Positions 49,504-61,914 of a DNA stretch of 64,000 nt are shown here, piece after piece. This DNA comes from Mactromeris polynyma (Eukaryota > Mollusca > Bivalvia > Venerida > Mactridae): the NCBI GenBank assembly GCA_032209605.1, contig JASFXZ010000003.1, positions 10,108,807 through 10,172,806 on the forward strand, in the 5' to 3' direction. A model generated the notes under the pieces. The model searched no databases. It was not told where the DNA came from and worked only from the letters and a program-made list of their open reading frames with translations. How positions within the stretch are numbered: position 1 is the stretch's first letter; every line of letters starts with the position of its first letter. The translations under genes and the position numbers were made by a program.

Positions 49504-51635
49504 GCAAATGTGAATGTGAGAGCCAAAGACAAACATACATCATAAATATTATAATCTTGCTTGTTCGCACAGTGCAATCTCTCTAGAACAAAACCTTTGG
49601 GACGCATATTGTGACGGTTTTGGAGAGGGTGCTGACTCTAGGGAAGTTAAATTCTTCCTAAATTAATTTAATATGATTGTTCAAATGAATATTGTTTTAT
49701 CAAGAGAGGGTCTCTCTGGAGAGGTTGCACTTGTTAGAAACGTCTACATTACCAGTTAATTCTGACGAATGTATTGATTTAAACAAGGTAAACATCAAAT
49801 GTGCAACATAGTTTGGTGACTGAACTCTTGACAAAATGTTGCACGAAACGACGTAAAACGAACTTGTTCGGAAACTTTCAATGAAACCAAAGACAGAGCG
49901 TGGAATAGGTTTCACATCGCGAGCTGCATTTTCGGTTTCAAATTCTGCAGCAAGACGTGAACGAGTCTATTCTTTGTTTGATCCAACCAGTGACACAGAG
50001 TATAGCATAATGTCGAATTATGGAATGCTTAACATGTTGTTAAGTGTTTGGGTAAATGTTAGTAATGTATGGTTGTGACCTTGGTTATAAATGATTTTAA
50101 AGTGTAGTTCAATGTTGACCTTTGAGAGTTCAGATCGTAGGCTCATTTATGAATCATTGCCTTTATTTGAAGATAATAGACAGGCAAAATTCAGGTGACA
50201 ACTATCACCGGTTCAAATGTATATTGTTGTTATCTATTTTGTGTTTTATTTTATCTTGCTGAGAAATGATATTAAAATCAAGTGCTTCAAGTTAATGCTT
50301 ATGTTTTAAACGCATACAATTTCATGTTAGGAGTCATTAATAGTTGCTACTTAAAACAGCTGCCTGCTTTCATGTGACCACTAACACAGGTTCAACTTGG
50401 ACGCCATATTAAATTTGGGGCTTTCGCCAATTTTACACATTTACGCCGGTGGTCTAAAAAACTATAGACACTGACAAACATTTCGGTATATAACATATAT
50501 GGCAATTTAAACCTGGAAAAACATGTAGTCAGCAGTGAAAATTTAACTTTTTGTAGCTTGAAAATCAACACGCCAATCGACATATTTTTCGAAGGTTTGT
50601 TGCAAATATGAGAACATCACACACACACTGTATACCTGAGTCAATATGTTATGTTGTTCAATTTGATTAGCTCCAATTGTTAAATAGGAGTTGTAGTGGT
50701 CATGGCGTTGAACGATTGATTCAAGATCCGAAAGGTTGTGAGTTCGAACGGCGCATTGGTCTGAGTTTGATCATAAATTTTACTATCAATTAATTTTTGC
50801 TAGCACTATATGGTATCCAACGAAGCTGGCATCGAGAATTATTTATATGTACGTTTTTAATGTGTTTCACAACTGATGTTAAATATATAACATTAAACTA
50901 AATACTCTGTGTCATTGACATACATATTGTTACGCTTATAGTAAAGCTAGTACCAACAAATAAAGCATTCGTCTTACAGCTTGGCAAAACAAGGTGTCTA
51001 TAAAACATGTAATTATCGGAATAAATTTATCTACAAGTAGCTTTAAAATAAATTCGTGATTCGTCATGTATTCTAACATTCCTTATAAATGTATACACAA
51101 CAATTTATGTCCATAACTGATCCTAACTTTTCATCTCAGGCCATCAGTAATAAATTGCTTGTTTGCGGTTCCCCCACCAGGCCGTGATTGGCTCCGACTC
51201 CCAATGTTTGGCTCGTTCCTCATGACATTTATCCCGGTCGTGACAAAGGTATACACAAAATTTTAATTATCGACTAATCGACCCAAACATATTGTATGTC
51301 GGTTTACCGCAAACAAAAAAATTAATGAAGGATGGCCTTTTGTAGAAGATTAGCTTATCGGTAGGATGATTTTGCGACAGTTTTTCTTGGACGGGATGCG
51401 GGCTATGGTTGTCCAGCTGTTGCAGACAGACAAGCCTGTACTGCCTCCTGTATTAATGGATCTGATCTTCTCATTTGTTCTAAACATATAATACAACATA
51501 AACGCTACGTTTGTTTGATATATTACACCTCGTTGCGCTCACTTTATTACATTAAACAATATTTTAGAAACCACACATTTGAATACGTGCAAGTTTTGTC
51601 GCCATTATACGAAAAGACATATTATGTTTATCAGT
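49504..51635. other. Type B 3' UTR and flank after B2
   Basis: It matches the flank of B1 (26506-28800). The shared UTR block is 49560-49740, with ATTAAA at 50271-50276 as likely poly(A) signal. A tRNA-like SINE head lies at 50695-50770, and the exon-like minus segment is at 51403-51479. Homology stops near 51620, where the A4 promoter block begins. Confidence 0.6.
51403..51479 (-). other. Exon-like minus-strand segment, second copy
   Basis: After acceptor-like TATGTTTAG it reads QMRRSDPLIQEAVQACLSAT and then a TAG stop at 51405-51403. It duplicates 28479-28555 with the same phase and length. Product unknown. Confidence 0.25.
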
Positions 51636-53636
51636 ACATACTTGAAATTAAACCGGGAAGTCGTGGTTGTTATCAATGACCACGTGGACTTCATGGACCG
51701 TTGAATACACGGATATAGTCGGTTAAAACTGCGGCCGCTGATAAGACAGAATGATGTGAGCGTGGTCTAATTTTAGACTTCTATTTTTATATCAGCCAAT
51801 AAGTATACATATTATGGGTATCACTGTTGTTTGTAAATAGTTCATACATTTGATTGAAATTTATAACCATGCAAGCGTGCAATAAAATGCGTGATAGTTG
51901 GAGACGGGTAAGTGGACATTAAATGTTTCATTTTACGATAAATACCTGAAAATAAGATATCGTAAACAACATGGATCAAAATAAAAATTAAATAATAAGT
52001 TTATTGTTTAAACAGATTTCTATAAGCAACAATGACATGTACTGCGTTAGTAAATAAAATATCTTTTATATAAAGGAAATATTGTTTCTTACTTTTGAAG
52101 AAGCCGAAAATATATTTTGAATTGTGAAATATTATTTTACTTCAGTTTGGTCTAGTTTAAACTTATTTATTTCACATCTACACCTCGGCCAATGCTCCTC
52201 CAAACATTTAACAAAGATTGTGAAACAAGTTTAATTAACCACATTCGATGACTGATTCCTGGTTTTCTAGCCAGTACTCGCGCCTAATTTACGGATTGTG
52301 AAGTTCCAGGTCGGACGCCGCCAAGACCGAACTCACGACCTTTGGACCAGGCCCCGGAATCAGACGCTCCACCCCTCAGGCACAACCACCACAGTAATCT
52401 GTTTCACGTACCTTTCAGTTAAAAGGTTTGATATCGTGGACCTATAAATTACTACATATTTAATGCGGGTTTTTTTATACCCAGAACCGTCGGGAAAACG
52501 TGTTTGCAATTGAGTTATACCCAGAATGCATTTCAAGGAGGATACATACCGACGGTGTAAGTAGCATTACTCATCATATCTTCTAATTTTTAATATTTGG
52601 TAACCCGGGCCCGGCTAAAGGAAAAAAATAAATATGACTGAACTGAGTTCACTAGCTTGATAACGCATTTTACATAAAAATGAATAGACTTATCGCATAT
52701 CAGGATGTAGTGTTATAACAAACAAACACAATTTAAACTGGAACCTGACTATCCTTGTCAACACAAATATTTGAAGTGAAATTTAGCTTAACCAATCAAG
52801 TTCTGCGTTCATCAGGAGGCTTGGCGCTGTTTGGACATATAGTGAAACCCTCTGAAGAAAGTCGGTCTTTAGCAATAGTCCATAAAAGTATGGTCTTATT
52901 AACGAGGTGGACTTAATTTTAAGGTGGTCTTTAAATGAGTTTTGTGTTAAATGTTGAATAAGGTGAATGGGATTTAATTTAATTGTACGAGGTTGAAATG
53001 AGTAGTAGGAGTATCCATTTATGAACATATGTATAAGTTATTTGTATGTTTGTGCAAATATGATACAAAATGTAGGACAATAAAATAAGATTAAAGTTGA
53101 CTAATTTATGTTATCAACTATAATTTTCATTGTTTGCTCTTTATTTAACTTCAATATTAAGACCGGCACAATAATAAGACCAGTTTTCTAGGGTCCCAAA
53201 GGTGGTCTTATTATTAACATTTGACTGCAGTTAGAAGGTTCTAACAACGAATATGAAGCAATGCCAACCAATGTCTGAGCTTTGAGATCAGTCGCAAAAC
53301 CCAAGCCTCTGATTGGTTGGTTTTGAGCAAAGTCATAAATTTGACCAATAGCAAGGCTGCACTTTGAAACTGGTTTCCAAACTCATATTCAAAAGTCTGA
53401 ACCAGTGTGCTTCATAATGCGGTTCAGAAACTGCTCAGGAAACTATAATCCAATGTTTGTAACTGAGTTCGCTTAATTATTGCAAAAGAATGAAATACAA
53501 TCAGTGATTTAAATTGTACGTGTTTTGAAAACTTCTATCAGATAGATTGCAATAGATGACATCTTAAACGATAATATGCCCAGATAGCAATTGTGATGCA
53601 TCCATATACATGTTCATGTAATAGATTGATACAAAT

Positions 53637-53811
53637 ACAGTCGAACCTCGTTCATTTGAATTCATCGGGTCCGAAATTTTATTTCGAATAATACATGGTT
53701 TCGAATTGCACACTTCAATTCAACATACAGAAGCAAATACATCGGGACCTGATATATATTTCGGATGAAACCAAGTATTCGGTTGTCGAATCAACGGGGG
53801 TCCGATTGTAT
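53637..53811. mobile_element. MITE family 2 in intron 2 of A4
   Basis: It runs from CAGTCGAACCTCGTTCATTT to GGGGGTCCGATTGTA. Confidence 0.7.
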
Positions 53812-54643
53812 TTGTTTTTGCTGATATAGTTCAGTGGGAAATAGATTCTCTGTTGTTATAAGATACACTTTTATCAATCTAATAAATTTACGATGTTTGA
53901 CAAATAATTATCAAAAGAGCTAATTCTGAGAATCATTCATTCATGTTGAATTCATTTAGATAATAATTGCCATGGGTTCCATTTGTCCCTTTAGTTGACC
54001 CTTTGACCACTGGATTTTCCAAAAGGCAACATTTTACCCTTAAATTATGGCTGAATGGTCATTTTTTCTTTAACTTATAGGTATAAGATGGAAAAATCCA
54101 GTAACAAATTAACAAAATGTCCCTTGAGATTCAGCACCTTTTCACTGATTGTTATAGCTGACTTTAAATCTGTCAACATAACAAATAACCTTTTAGACAC
54201 TGTGTGAAATAGTACTGGTGGGTTACCACTTTTGACCAGTATATACCGACATCTGTAAGAATGGCAGTTATTGTGATTTATATTTATCGCAGGTTAGAAG
54301 ACTATCAAGCTTATGTGATGGTCGATCAGAGAGTTTAAATGTTAGGTCTTTGGGATACAGGCGGGCAGACGGACTCCGACAGATTGAGGCCGCTTTTTTA
54401 TCCGCAAACGGTAAAATATTACATAAACGTATATTATATTGGTCAGCAATGCGCATGCGTGTACTTTATTAGACAAATTTGTTATTGAAATGTGGAAACT
54501 AGGACAATTCTACGATGCAGAAAACAGACTAGTTGTCTAGGGGTTAAGCGCTTGATCCATAGGTTGAGGGTTCGGGTTCGAATCCCGGCTTAGGCGAAGT
54601 TGAGCCACAAATTGTTCACAATTCCTGCATTAGGCGCGAGTAC

Positions 54644-54918
54644 ACAGGTGCGTTTGCTAGAGGTAGGGGAAGTAAGCGAGAAAAGTTAGCCAATGTAGAA
54701 AAGGTAGCTGTCTAAAAAACGCTTGAACGCTTCGCTAGCTATAACTACACTGTTCCGCATGGACGCCATTTTGTTTAGCAAAGCTAGCACTGTTAGATCA
54801 CGCTACCTATCTAAATAAAGGGGCTATTTTTCCTACGTCTAAGAAACGGCACCGCTCCTTTCCCTACGTAGCGCTACGTGGAATTCTATTTGTCCTACCT
54901 CTAAAAAACGCGCCTCTG
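54644..54918. mobile_element. MITE in intron 3 of A4 at the same site as the A1 insertion
   Basis: The ends ACAGGTGCGTTTGCTAGAGG and the reverse complement of CCTCTAAAAAACGCGCCTCT are imperfect inverted repeats over about 30 bases (GAGGTAGG core). The body has GCTAGC and CTACGTAGCG palindromes. The uninterrupted site AGTACTGGTTAGTTACC is seen in B1 and B2. It is unrelated to the element inserted at the same spot in A1. Confidence 0.7.
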
Positions 54919-56708
54919 GTTAGTTACATAGAAAGCAGATATCGACAGTTATCCGTTTAAGTTTAAAGAACGTATTTCACAATGCATGTAAAATAAATAA
55001 GTTCAAACTGTACTAACATCAGAACATTAGAACGACTTATATATATTTTTGTCATTATGAGGAACTATAAAGAATTAAATAGAGAATAAAAATTGTTTTA
55101 CAGAAACCTTGGTATGAGGGACAGATTCTATTAAATGAATGGTCGACTTATATGGTGATACATTGTATTTCAGGATGTTTTTATTATTTGTTTCTCCGTG
55201 GATTCTCGGGACAGTTTTGAGAATGTCAGATTGAAGGTAACTGCATGTATTTAACATTTTATTTTGATACTAATATGAACATTTACAACTAATTCAGGTT
55301 TGCCATCGATTTGGATCGAAATATTTGTAACAATGCAATGTTGTTTGGAATTTAATTATGTAGATGTGAAAACAACGTTCCTTATTCATTCATTTTTTTA
55401 TATTACTGAAAACGTGTATTTTACTTTTATACAAATAAATATATTATTATCCGAATTTTGTTTACACAAAGTTTTCTTATATAATAGAAACAAATAGCTT
55501 TCTTTCCGCATTTTATTTAAGTGTGATTTTACCGTACTGAAACGGCATTACTAGTATCCAACTTCAATTGGTCGAATCATAAAATAAGATTAGGTTTAAG
55601 GGAACGCCACATACATAAGACAATGCCTTTTCACACAGACCCCCGGAAAAACAACAGTCTACAAAACATTAGGCACTCACAAGGTTCAAGGTTAAAGGGG
55701 TGCAAAAATGGTCCTGTCAACCATAGAAACAACTTGTTGGTACAAAGAGAGACATTCGACAAGGCAAAGGTGGGGAAACCAAGGAAGAGATACAAGAAGT
55801 TGAAGTAAGTGACTTTACGAACTTGACAGTTAAATTTTCTTTACTGTAATATTTAAAACTCTTTTGAGTTCGATATTAATAAAAACTGAAATAATTGAAA
55901 TTTGCATTTCATGCCTTTTATGTTGGTTGTATGTATGTGTACATGCGTTTTTGAGAACATGCACTCTTGTCGTTGTGTTAACATTCATTAATTCTACTGC
56001 ATGGTAAGTAAGTGATTTTGATTTTAACTGTAAATATTTAAGTACAGCTTTAACTATAAAGGAATATTAGATTGCAACAAGTAAGGTTTTTGATTTTTTC
56101 GTATTTTACATGTCATACATTTATTGCAACGTCTCCAAAGCAATTATGCCTTAAATTTAACCTCCTAAGAATTTCTCAACAAACCGCAAAAATTTATCGT
56201 CTTCCTAAGGAATTTGCTGGCGTTGATGGGCATATTTCTATCAGAAAATCGGATTCCACAATCTGAATACAAGCATACAGAGACGATTTGCACATACGCG
56301 ACTTGTCCTGTGATGTGTTCCATCCATTAAATCCATCTGTTTGTCCTCTTTGATTCTGCTTAGTTATCCTTTATGGTCGGCCAGGCCATTCATTACGTAT
56401 TTACCATTGCGCCTCCTCGAATGCAATATGTTTTATAGACGGTTATTTCCTCGGAGGTATGTGTGAAGATGCATTGCCTTATGCATGTGAAGTTCCCTGT
56501 AGCACTTATTCTCTCTCTTTAACATTGGTATTTAATTCTGAATTGACAGGGACGGTCATTTGCTCAGAAAATTGGTGCATATAAGTATGTTGAATGCTCG
56601 GCAAAATTGCAAGTGGGTGTCAAAGCTGTTTTTGGCGAAGCAATAAATGCCGTTTTGCATACGGACAAAACCAAGAAGAAAAGAGGACGATCGTGCAAAA
56701 TATTCTGA

Positions 56709-58560
56709 GAAATGTGGATGTTTGAGTCAAAAGCAAATATACATCGTATAATCAATAATCAGATACTTTGCTTGTTTGCACAGAGCAATCTCTCCAGTAC
56801 AACACCTTTGGGGCGCATATTTTGACGGTTTTGGAGAGGGTGCTGGCTCGGGAGAAGTTAAAACTTTCCTTAATAAATTCAATATGATTGTTGAACAGAA
56901 TGTTGTTTTATCAAGAGAGGACCTCCCTAGAGAGATTGCTCTTGTTAAAATATTCTAAATTACCAGTTAATTATTACGTATGTGTTGATTTAAACAATGT
57001 AAACATCAAATGTGCGACATAGTTTGGTGACTGTTTTCTTGACAAAATGTTGCAAGAAACAACGTACAAATTTCTTGTTCAGAACTTGCAATAGAACCAA
57101 AGATGTGGCGTAGAATAGGTGCGATATCGTGAGCTGCCTTTTCTTTTACCACTTCAGCAGCTAGACGTTAACGAGTCTATTCTTTGTTTAATGCAATCAG
57201 GGACCCATTACTCTATGTTGAATTGTGCAATGCGTTACATGTTCTTAAGTGTTTGGGTGAAAGTTAGCTATGTATGGTTGGGATCTTTTTAATAAATGAT
57301 TTAAAGTATAGTTCAATAGTGACCCTTGAGAGTTAAGCTTGTAGACTCGTTAATAGATAAAGGTAAATCATAGTGTTTTCTTGACTGGTATTTCAACATC
57401 ATTTGCACAATTATTTTAACTGTAATTTGACAATATATTCCTTAAAAAACTTATAAGAAAAATACTTAGAATAACTTTTCTCAAAAGATGTACCAACCAT
57501 TCAATAACACAAGTTCAACTGTATATTGTTGTTATTTATTTGTGTTTTTTATATTTTGCTATGAAATGATAATAAAAATCAGGTGCTTCATGATGGTGTT
57601 TTTTATGTTTTTAAACGCTTATTACTCTATGTATTCGTTGTACACAAAATGCTGTCACTCCCTACATAAGAACATCCAATGTACAGTCCAGACTCTGCAG
57701 AGATTGGACACTTAATGCATTTTGTCAGTCATTTCGTCGCCTTATTTACAGAATCCCGTAACTCGATTTTTGCGGTTTAGTGTTTGGTATCGATTAAACC
57801 GTCGTTCCAAGCTCTTTCTCTCTGTACTTCCTATACGGAACGCACATAACTTAAATAAAATGCAATTCCATACCCCGTATGTAAATATTCTCTACAGGAG
57901 GGTAAAACTTCAAAGTTGTTTTTCTCAAAAAGACGAAAAACAAGTTATGGGTTCTTAAAATAATGCGACGCGATTTTCTTTAATTAATGTGGCCAATGTT
58001 AAATGCTATAAACGTCATTAGTTACATTGGCAAAGGAAACACATTTGATTATAAAAGGTCAGGTTCTTATGTTCGAAACGACTTTATAAAGTGCATTGAT
58101 TAGTCTTGATGTAGACACCGACATATAGTTGCTTTGTCGATTTAACTGCAGCACATATATATAGACCTAATATTTGCAATTATAAAAAAGTTAGCACTAC
58201 AACTGCACATCGTAGATCAGCATTGAATAACGATCTCAATATAATACTTAGACAGCACTACGATCGGTATTCGACTTCAATACAGACCAAATATCAAACC
58301 CATAGTTAGCGCTCTTATCAATTTGCAACATTCGCGCAAAAACGTCTCTGACGACGAATTCGAAATGCGCAAACAATGTCAGCATGGCATAAAAAATACA
58401 GAAACAAAACTGGAATCCAAGCAATGAAGAGATAATAAAACCACGTGTTGAATGTAATTCATTATATCTATTAAACTAGTATCGGTTTAACTTAATAATT
58501 CATGCAGTTAAATTCGTAAAATATTTAAGAGTAGCGAAAGAACACCTTCTGATTTAGATG
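56709..58560. other. 3' UTR and flank after A4
   Basis: The UTR block 56776-56958 matches 12089-12274. AATAAA at 57571-57576 is the likely poly(A) signal. Homology to the A1 flank runs to about 57715, and a stretch at 58420-58560 resembles 27480-27600 after B1. No gene was recognised in between. Confidence 0.6.
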
Positions 58561-58689
58561 AAAAATTCTTTGTGACAAATTCAAAAAAATGGAGAGGGTA
58601 GTTAACTACCAATTTTAACAATTTGAATTTCAACTATGAATTATATATATATAAAACCTGAAAAAGGCGCAGTAGGAATTACATTTAAT

Positions 58690-58860
58690 TTACACTTATT
58701 TATTTTATATCGGTAGTGAAATATGTTATGAAAAAGTATATTAATCACACGCAATGACTGTTTCCTGGGTTACTTAAAAGTGCTCGCACCTCATGCATGG
58801 ATTGTGATGTCCAAGGTTCAAACCGACAATTTTCACACTTAAAGTCAAAAATAGACAAAC
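58690..58860 (-). mobile_element. Diverged SINE of the intron 1 type
   Basis: Shared words with intron 1 SINEs: GACTGTTTCCTGGGTTACT, GCTCGCACCTCATGCATGG and ATTGTGATGTCCAAGG. It lies outside the array, so the family is not restricted to it. A family 4-like remnant follows at about 58930-59045. Confidence 0.45.
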
Positions 58861-59067
58861 CACTCATTCCAAATTATAGTCCAAAAGAGTGAGCAAAATA
58901 TTATTCACTCAAGTCTGAAATAGAATGTAATCTGTACAGACCGGCCCTGTCTTGAGCAACAATCTCTCTTCAATAATATTTTTAATTTTACCATATTAAA
59001 TACTTACTATTACTTTAACCTCTACAGAGCAATAATCTCACAACAACAGTCGAAAGTTGAGTTACCT

Positions 59068-59319
59068 GGCCCCGATCTCCCGAAGCATCTCAATCTGAGC
59101 TGATCCCAGCTCAAATATTGTCTCAAACTGTTGAGATTTTTCTCATCTTAGACCAGACTCAAAATCGATATTACAAAACAAAAAAAATGAGATGAGTATT
59201 TATCTCAGAAAATTTTCAAACGACCAAAAAGGAGATTATCACACACTCAGGCTCTGATTTGAGGAAAATCTCATATTCAGCTGAGATTTCTATTTGAGAT
59301 GTATTGATAGATTGGGCCC
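59068..59319. mobile_element. MITE with GGCCC ends and iterated CTCAGATT-type words
   Basis: The left GGCCCCGATCTCCCGAAGCA and the reverse complement of GATTGGGCCC at the right form inverted ends. TCTCAATCTGAG, CAGCTGAGAT and similar words recur within. It looks like a Harbinger-type MITE. Confidence 0.6.
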
Positions 59320-59719
59320 TCTTCTGCTGTACTATATGCCATTAACTCAATGTGTGATTAATATCAATATTTGGCCTCGCGAACTAAAATCGGACCGAGA
59401 AAATTGTCCACTGTACTTAAGTTTAGTTTAGTTTGAACTTATTTATTTTACGTTAAGTTAGAAAGAAGTCTAAATTTTTTGCCTGTAATCGCGTCTTATA
59501 TAAGTCTGACTGTTAGGTTCATGTGAAACAATCTCAGAACTTCGGATTAGTAGTCAGGCGTTTTACCCCTCCGTCATTATGTCTCCATTAAGAACACTAA
59601 ATCTTTAATTCTACAAATACAATAAGTGTCGTGTTTTACATCCCACCAAATTAGTATTAACTTCCTGATGTCAAGCACCGGCAAGCCGGTAGCTATTAGA
59701 ATCATTTGTAAGGACTTTG

Positions 59720-59790
59720 TGGTAAGTCACGTCCGGAACTCGAAACTATGACCTCTCGCACCTGAGGTGAACACTCTACCAAAATCAAGT
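59720..59790 (-). mobile_element. tRNA-derived SINE head
   Basis: The minus strand reads TTTTGGTAGAGTGTTCACCT and then TAGTTTCGAGTTCCGG, tRNA A- and B-box-like. No full cloverleaf was traced. Confidence 0.4.
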
Positions 59791-59886
59791 CTATATATAT
59801 TACATGCATCTTAAATAAGCATAATTACGTCAAATATTTCTCAGCGCATTTTATACGTCTTAGTTAATTAACATGCTTTATTACAG

Positions 59887-60087
59887 AATGAAGATATCCT
59901 AGAACTGTTGTATTTCCTGTGTGGGGTAGGCATATTTATCGCTGCCGTTATCACCGTGTTCATGCAGGAAATGAATGGTATCGCCCTTGAAGACGAAATT
60001 TCAGTAAAGAAAGAAGCAATTATAGAAACACCCAAAACGTCGTACTCGTCAATTCAAGTCAATGGTTGGGATATGAACAGAAAATAA
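59887..60087 (+). CDS. Orphan terminal exon: last membrane helix and tail of an unknown membrane protein
   Basis: After a polypyrimidine-rich TTTTATTACAG acceptor a 201-base frame reads NEDILELLYFLCGVGIFIAA, continues VITVFMQEMNG and ends in TAA, overlapping AATAAA. Residues 6-27 form a strong membrane helix; residues 30-66 form a charged cytosolic-type tail (ALEDEISVKKEAIIETPKTS). This layout suits the last exon of a multi-pass transporter, but I cannot name the family. No upstream exon was found between the array and this point, so it may belong to a gene with distant exons or be a displaced fragment. Confidence 0.45.
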   Translation, partial: NEDILELLYFLCGVGIFIAAVITVFMQEMNGIALEDEISVKKEAIIETPKTSYSSIQVNGWDMNRK

Positions 60088-60228
60088 ATAAATAACCGTA
60101 CATAGTAACAGTTTCAATTGACAATATATCAGTTTATTGACTGAACATCTGTATCTGCTATTTAAGGCGATTTAATTAACATTTAAATTTAGTTTAATGA
60201 TATTCATTATATGTAAGCAAATATATGG

Positions 60229-60340
60229 AGAATAATAGGTTAGTGACGTGGAATGAGGCAGTGGAATTTCGGCTCACCCGATAAATACCGGAGCCGAGCC
60301 TGATAAACTTTTTCATTCCACGTCACTAACCTATTATTCT
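60229..60340. mobile_element. Foldback element with perfect 28-base arms
   Basis: 60229-60256 (AGAATAATAGGTTAGTGACG and onward) is the exact reverse complement of 60313-60340. The loop contains a smaller hairpin, CGGCTC/GAGCCG. It resembles a very young or selected MITE. Confidence 0.85.
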
Positions 60341-61495
60341 ATTTATCCTGTCACTTTTTGTGTTAAGTAAGGTGAAACACCTTTAATTTTAAATAATACC
60401 GAGTAACATCCCCTAAATTGTGACGTAATAAATTGTGTGACGTATTGAACATCTTGTGACGTATTGAATACAAGTGTGGTTAGCACCTTGCGCCGAGAGA
60501 AATAGTTCCCATGAGTCTGACACATTTTCAGTGGCAATATGAATTTATCTGCGTTTGCGAACATCTGATGAGCATATTTAAATCAATTGTCTAAGAACTT
60601 ATCATATAATCACACCCAGTTGCTACCTACATATATTTACAAGATAATACAAGTAATACATATTAGTCTCAATATTTGTACAAACAATTTAATAAACACT
60701 TACAACTGTGTTCATTAAACAGGACACCTCGTACTACTGTATATCGTTCCCAGTTTAGCGTCAAATCTGGCGTATACTTACTCAAAATCTCGACCAAATA
60801 CTTGAGAGACACCTAGCGGAGAAATCTTACTAAGGGAAAAATGTTTCGTCTAATATCTTCAATCGAAGACAATTTCTTAATACATTTTGGGTTGGGCCAA
60901 AAGTTTGCATTACATGATCTGGGGCCCTCACCAACGACCGACAGTGTTCAGATTTACTATTAAATTAACGGTCTTCTGCCTGAATTTTTTATAGATATTT
61001 CCGGAAGAGAGTCCATGTATGCAAGAACGCATGATTAAATCTTAATTAAATAATTAAGTAGGCCTAATGGATCACCTATATAATAAAATAACGTAATATA
61101 TATTTTAACGACCAGTTCTTTAAAAGCATTGAACGTCATTGATTTATTACAAAAAATATGTTGAGATTTATTTGATTAAGGGACAAAACTCTGCCGATGA
61201 ACTTAATATTATAAACGGTATTGTCTCCATTTGGTATGTTATGTCGTAAACATAAAACTATAATAGTTCATCCTGTTTTACCGTTGTATACATTGCAAGT
61301 TCAGGACACATTTCAAAGTTGTGCTCTTCCTGCTTTTCGTCCAGTGCATTGTTGTCGGGCACCGGAAGTGTTGGCGCTCAATGATATGAATGCTTGTTTT
61401 CTAGATAACAGTTTTTTGTGACTTTTGATGCGATTTCGATTGCAGCTTAATTTAGCACATGCTGTATGATGGTATATGTACCTTATTTTAGTCAT
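60341..61495. other. No feature recognised
   Basis: AT-rich sequence with short ORFs only. Nothing matched the array, the repeat families or a known domain by eye. Confidence 0.4.
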
Positions 61496-61499
61496 ATTT

Positions 61500-61740
61500 A
61501 AATGTACATTTGAGCGCCGCTGTACTATTGCCAACCTCTTCTTTAAGTGATGTCATTTCCAGAACACCTCACATGTGACGTCACCATATATTTGCCCTAT
61601 ATGGCAATATGAAAACAAAGTGACCATATGGAGTAAATATTGTTTCCTGCTTGCACATAGTGACATCACTTGTGACGTTTTCTTGAAATGACGTCACAGA
61701 AGAGGTTGGAAATCCCACAGCAGCGCTCATTTACACACAT
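61500..61740. mobile_element. Inverted-repeat MITE with CRE palindromes
   Basis: Outer arms GAGCGCCGCTGTACTATTGC and ACAGCAGCGCTCATTT pair. Inner arms CCAACCTCTTCT and AGAAGAGGTTGG pair, as do TGATGTCATTTCC and GGAAATGACGTCA-like words. TGACGTCA occurs at 61576-61583 and 61689-61696. Confidence 0.65.
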
Positions 61741-61914
61741 GTATCACATTTAGATGTAAACATAAAACTAACGAATTGATACAAACGCACGGGGGATCAA
61801 AAGTTTGAACAACATTATCTAGCGCCCACCAAGTACCTCGTAAACTCTTCACAGCAGAATCTTATGTGGACAGTCTCACATTGCGTTTTCCGTGGATAAC
61901 CAAATAAGGAAGAA

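Larger units (their letters stand above)
51869..56708 (+). pseudogene. Rac-like copy A4, six exons, broken
   Basis: Exon 1 (51869-51907) lacks two bases after GCGTG, shifting the frame. Exon 2 (52485-52556) is open: TVGKTCLQLSYTQNAFQGGY. Exon 3 (54293-54410) has TAA at 54336-54338 and reads DTGGQTDSD downstream. Exon 4 (55174-55236) is open, DVFIICFSVDSRDSFENVRL. Exon 5 has lost its acceptor and first 45 bases (remnant 55733-55804). Exon 6 (56550-56708) is open and ends RGRSCKIF. The type A signature [15 protein letters not shown] is present. The DTGGQ change is shared with B2, which may mean gene conversion or chance. Confidence 0.88.

Noticed and set aside
57722..57958. 78-codon ORF after A4
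   Set aside because: No motif, no paralogue and no splice or promoter signal; length is within chance for this window.
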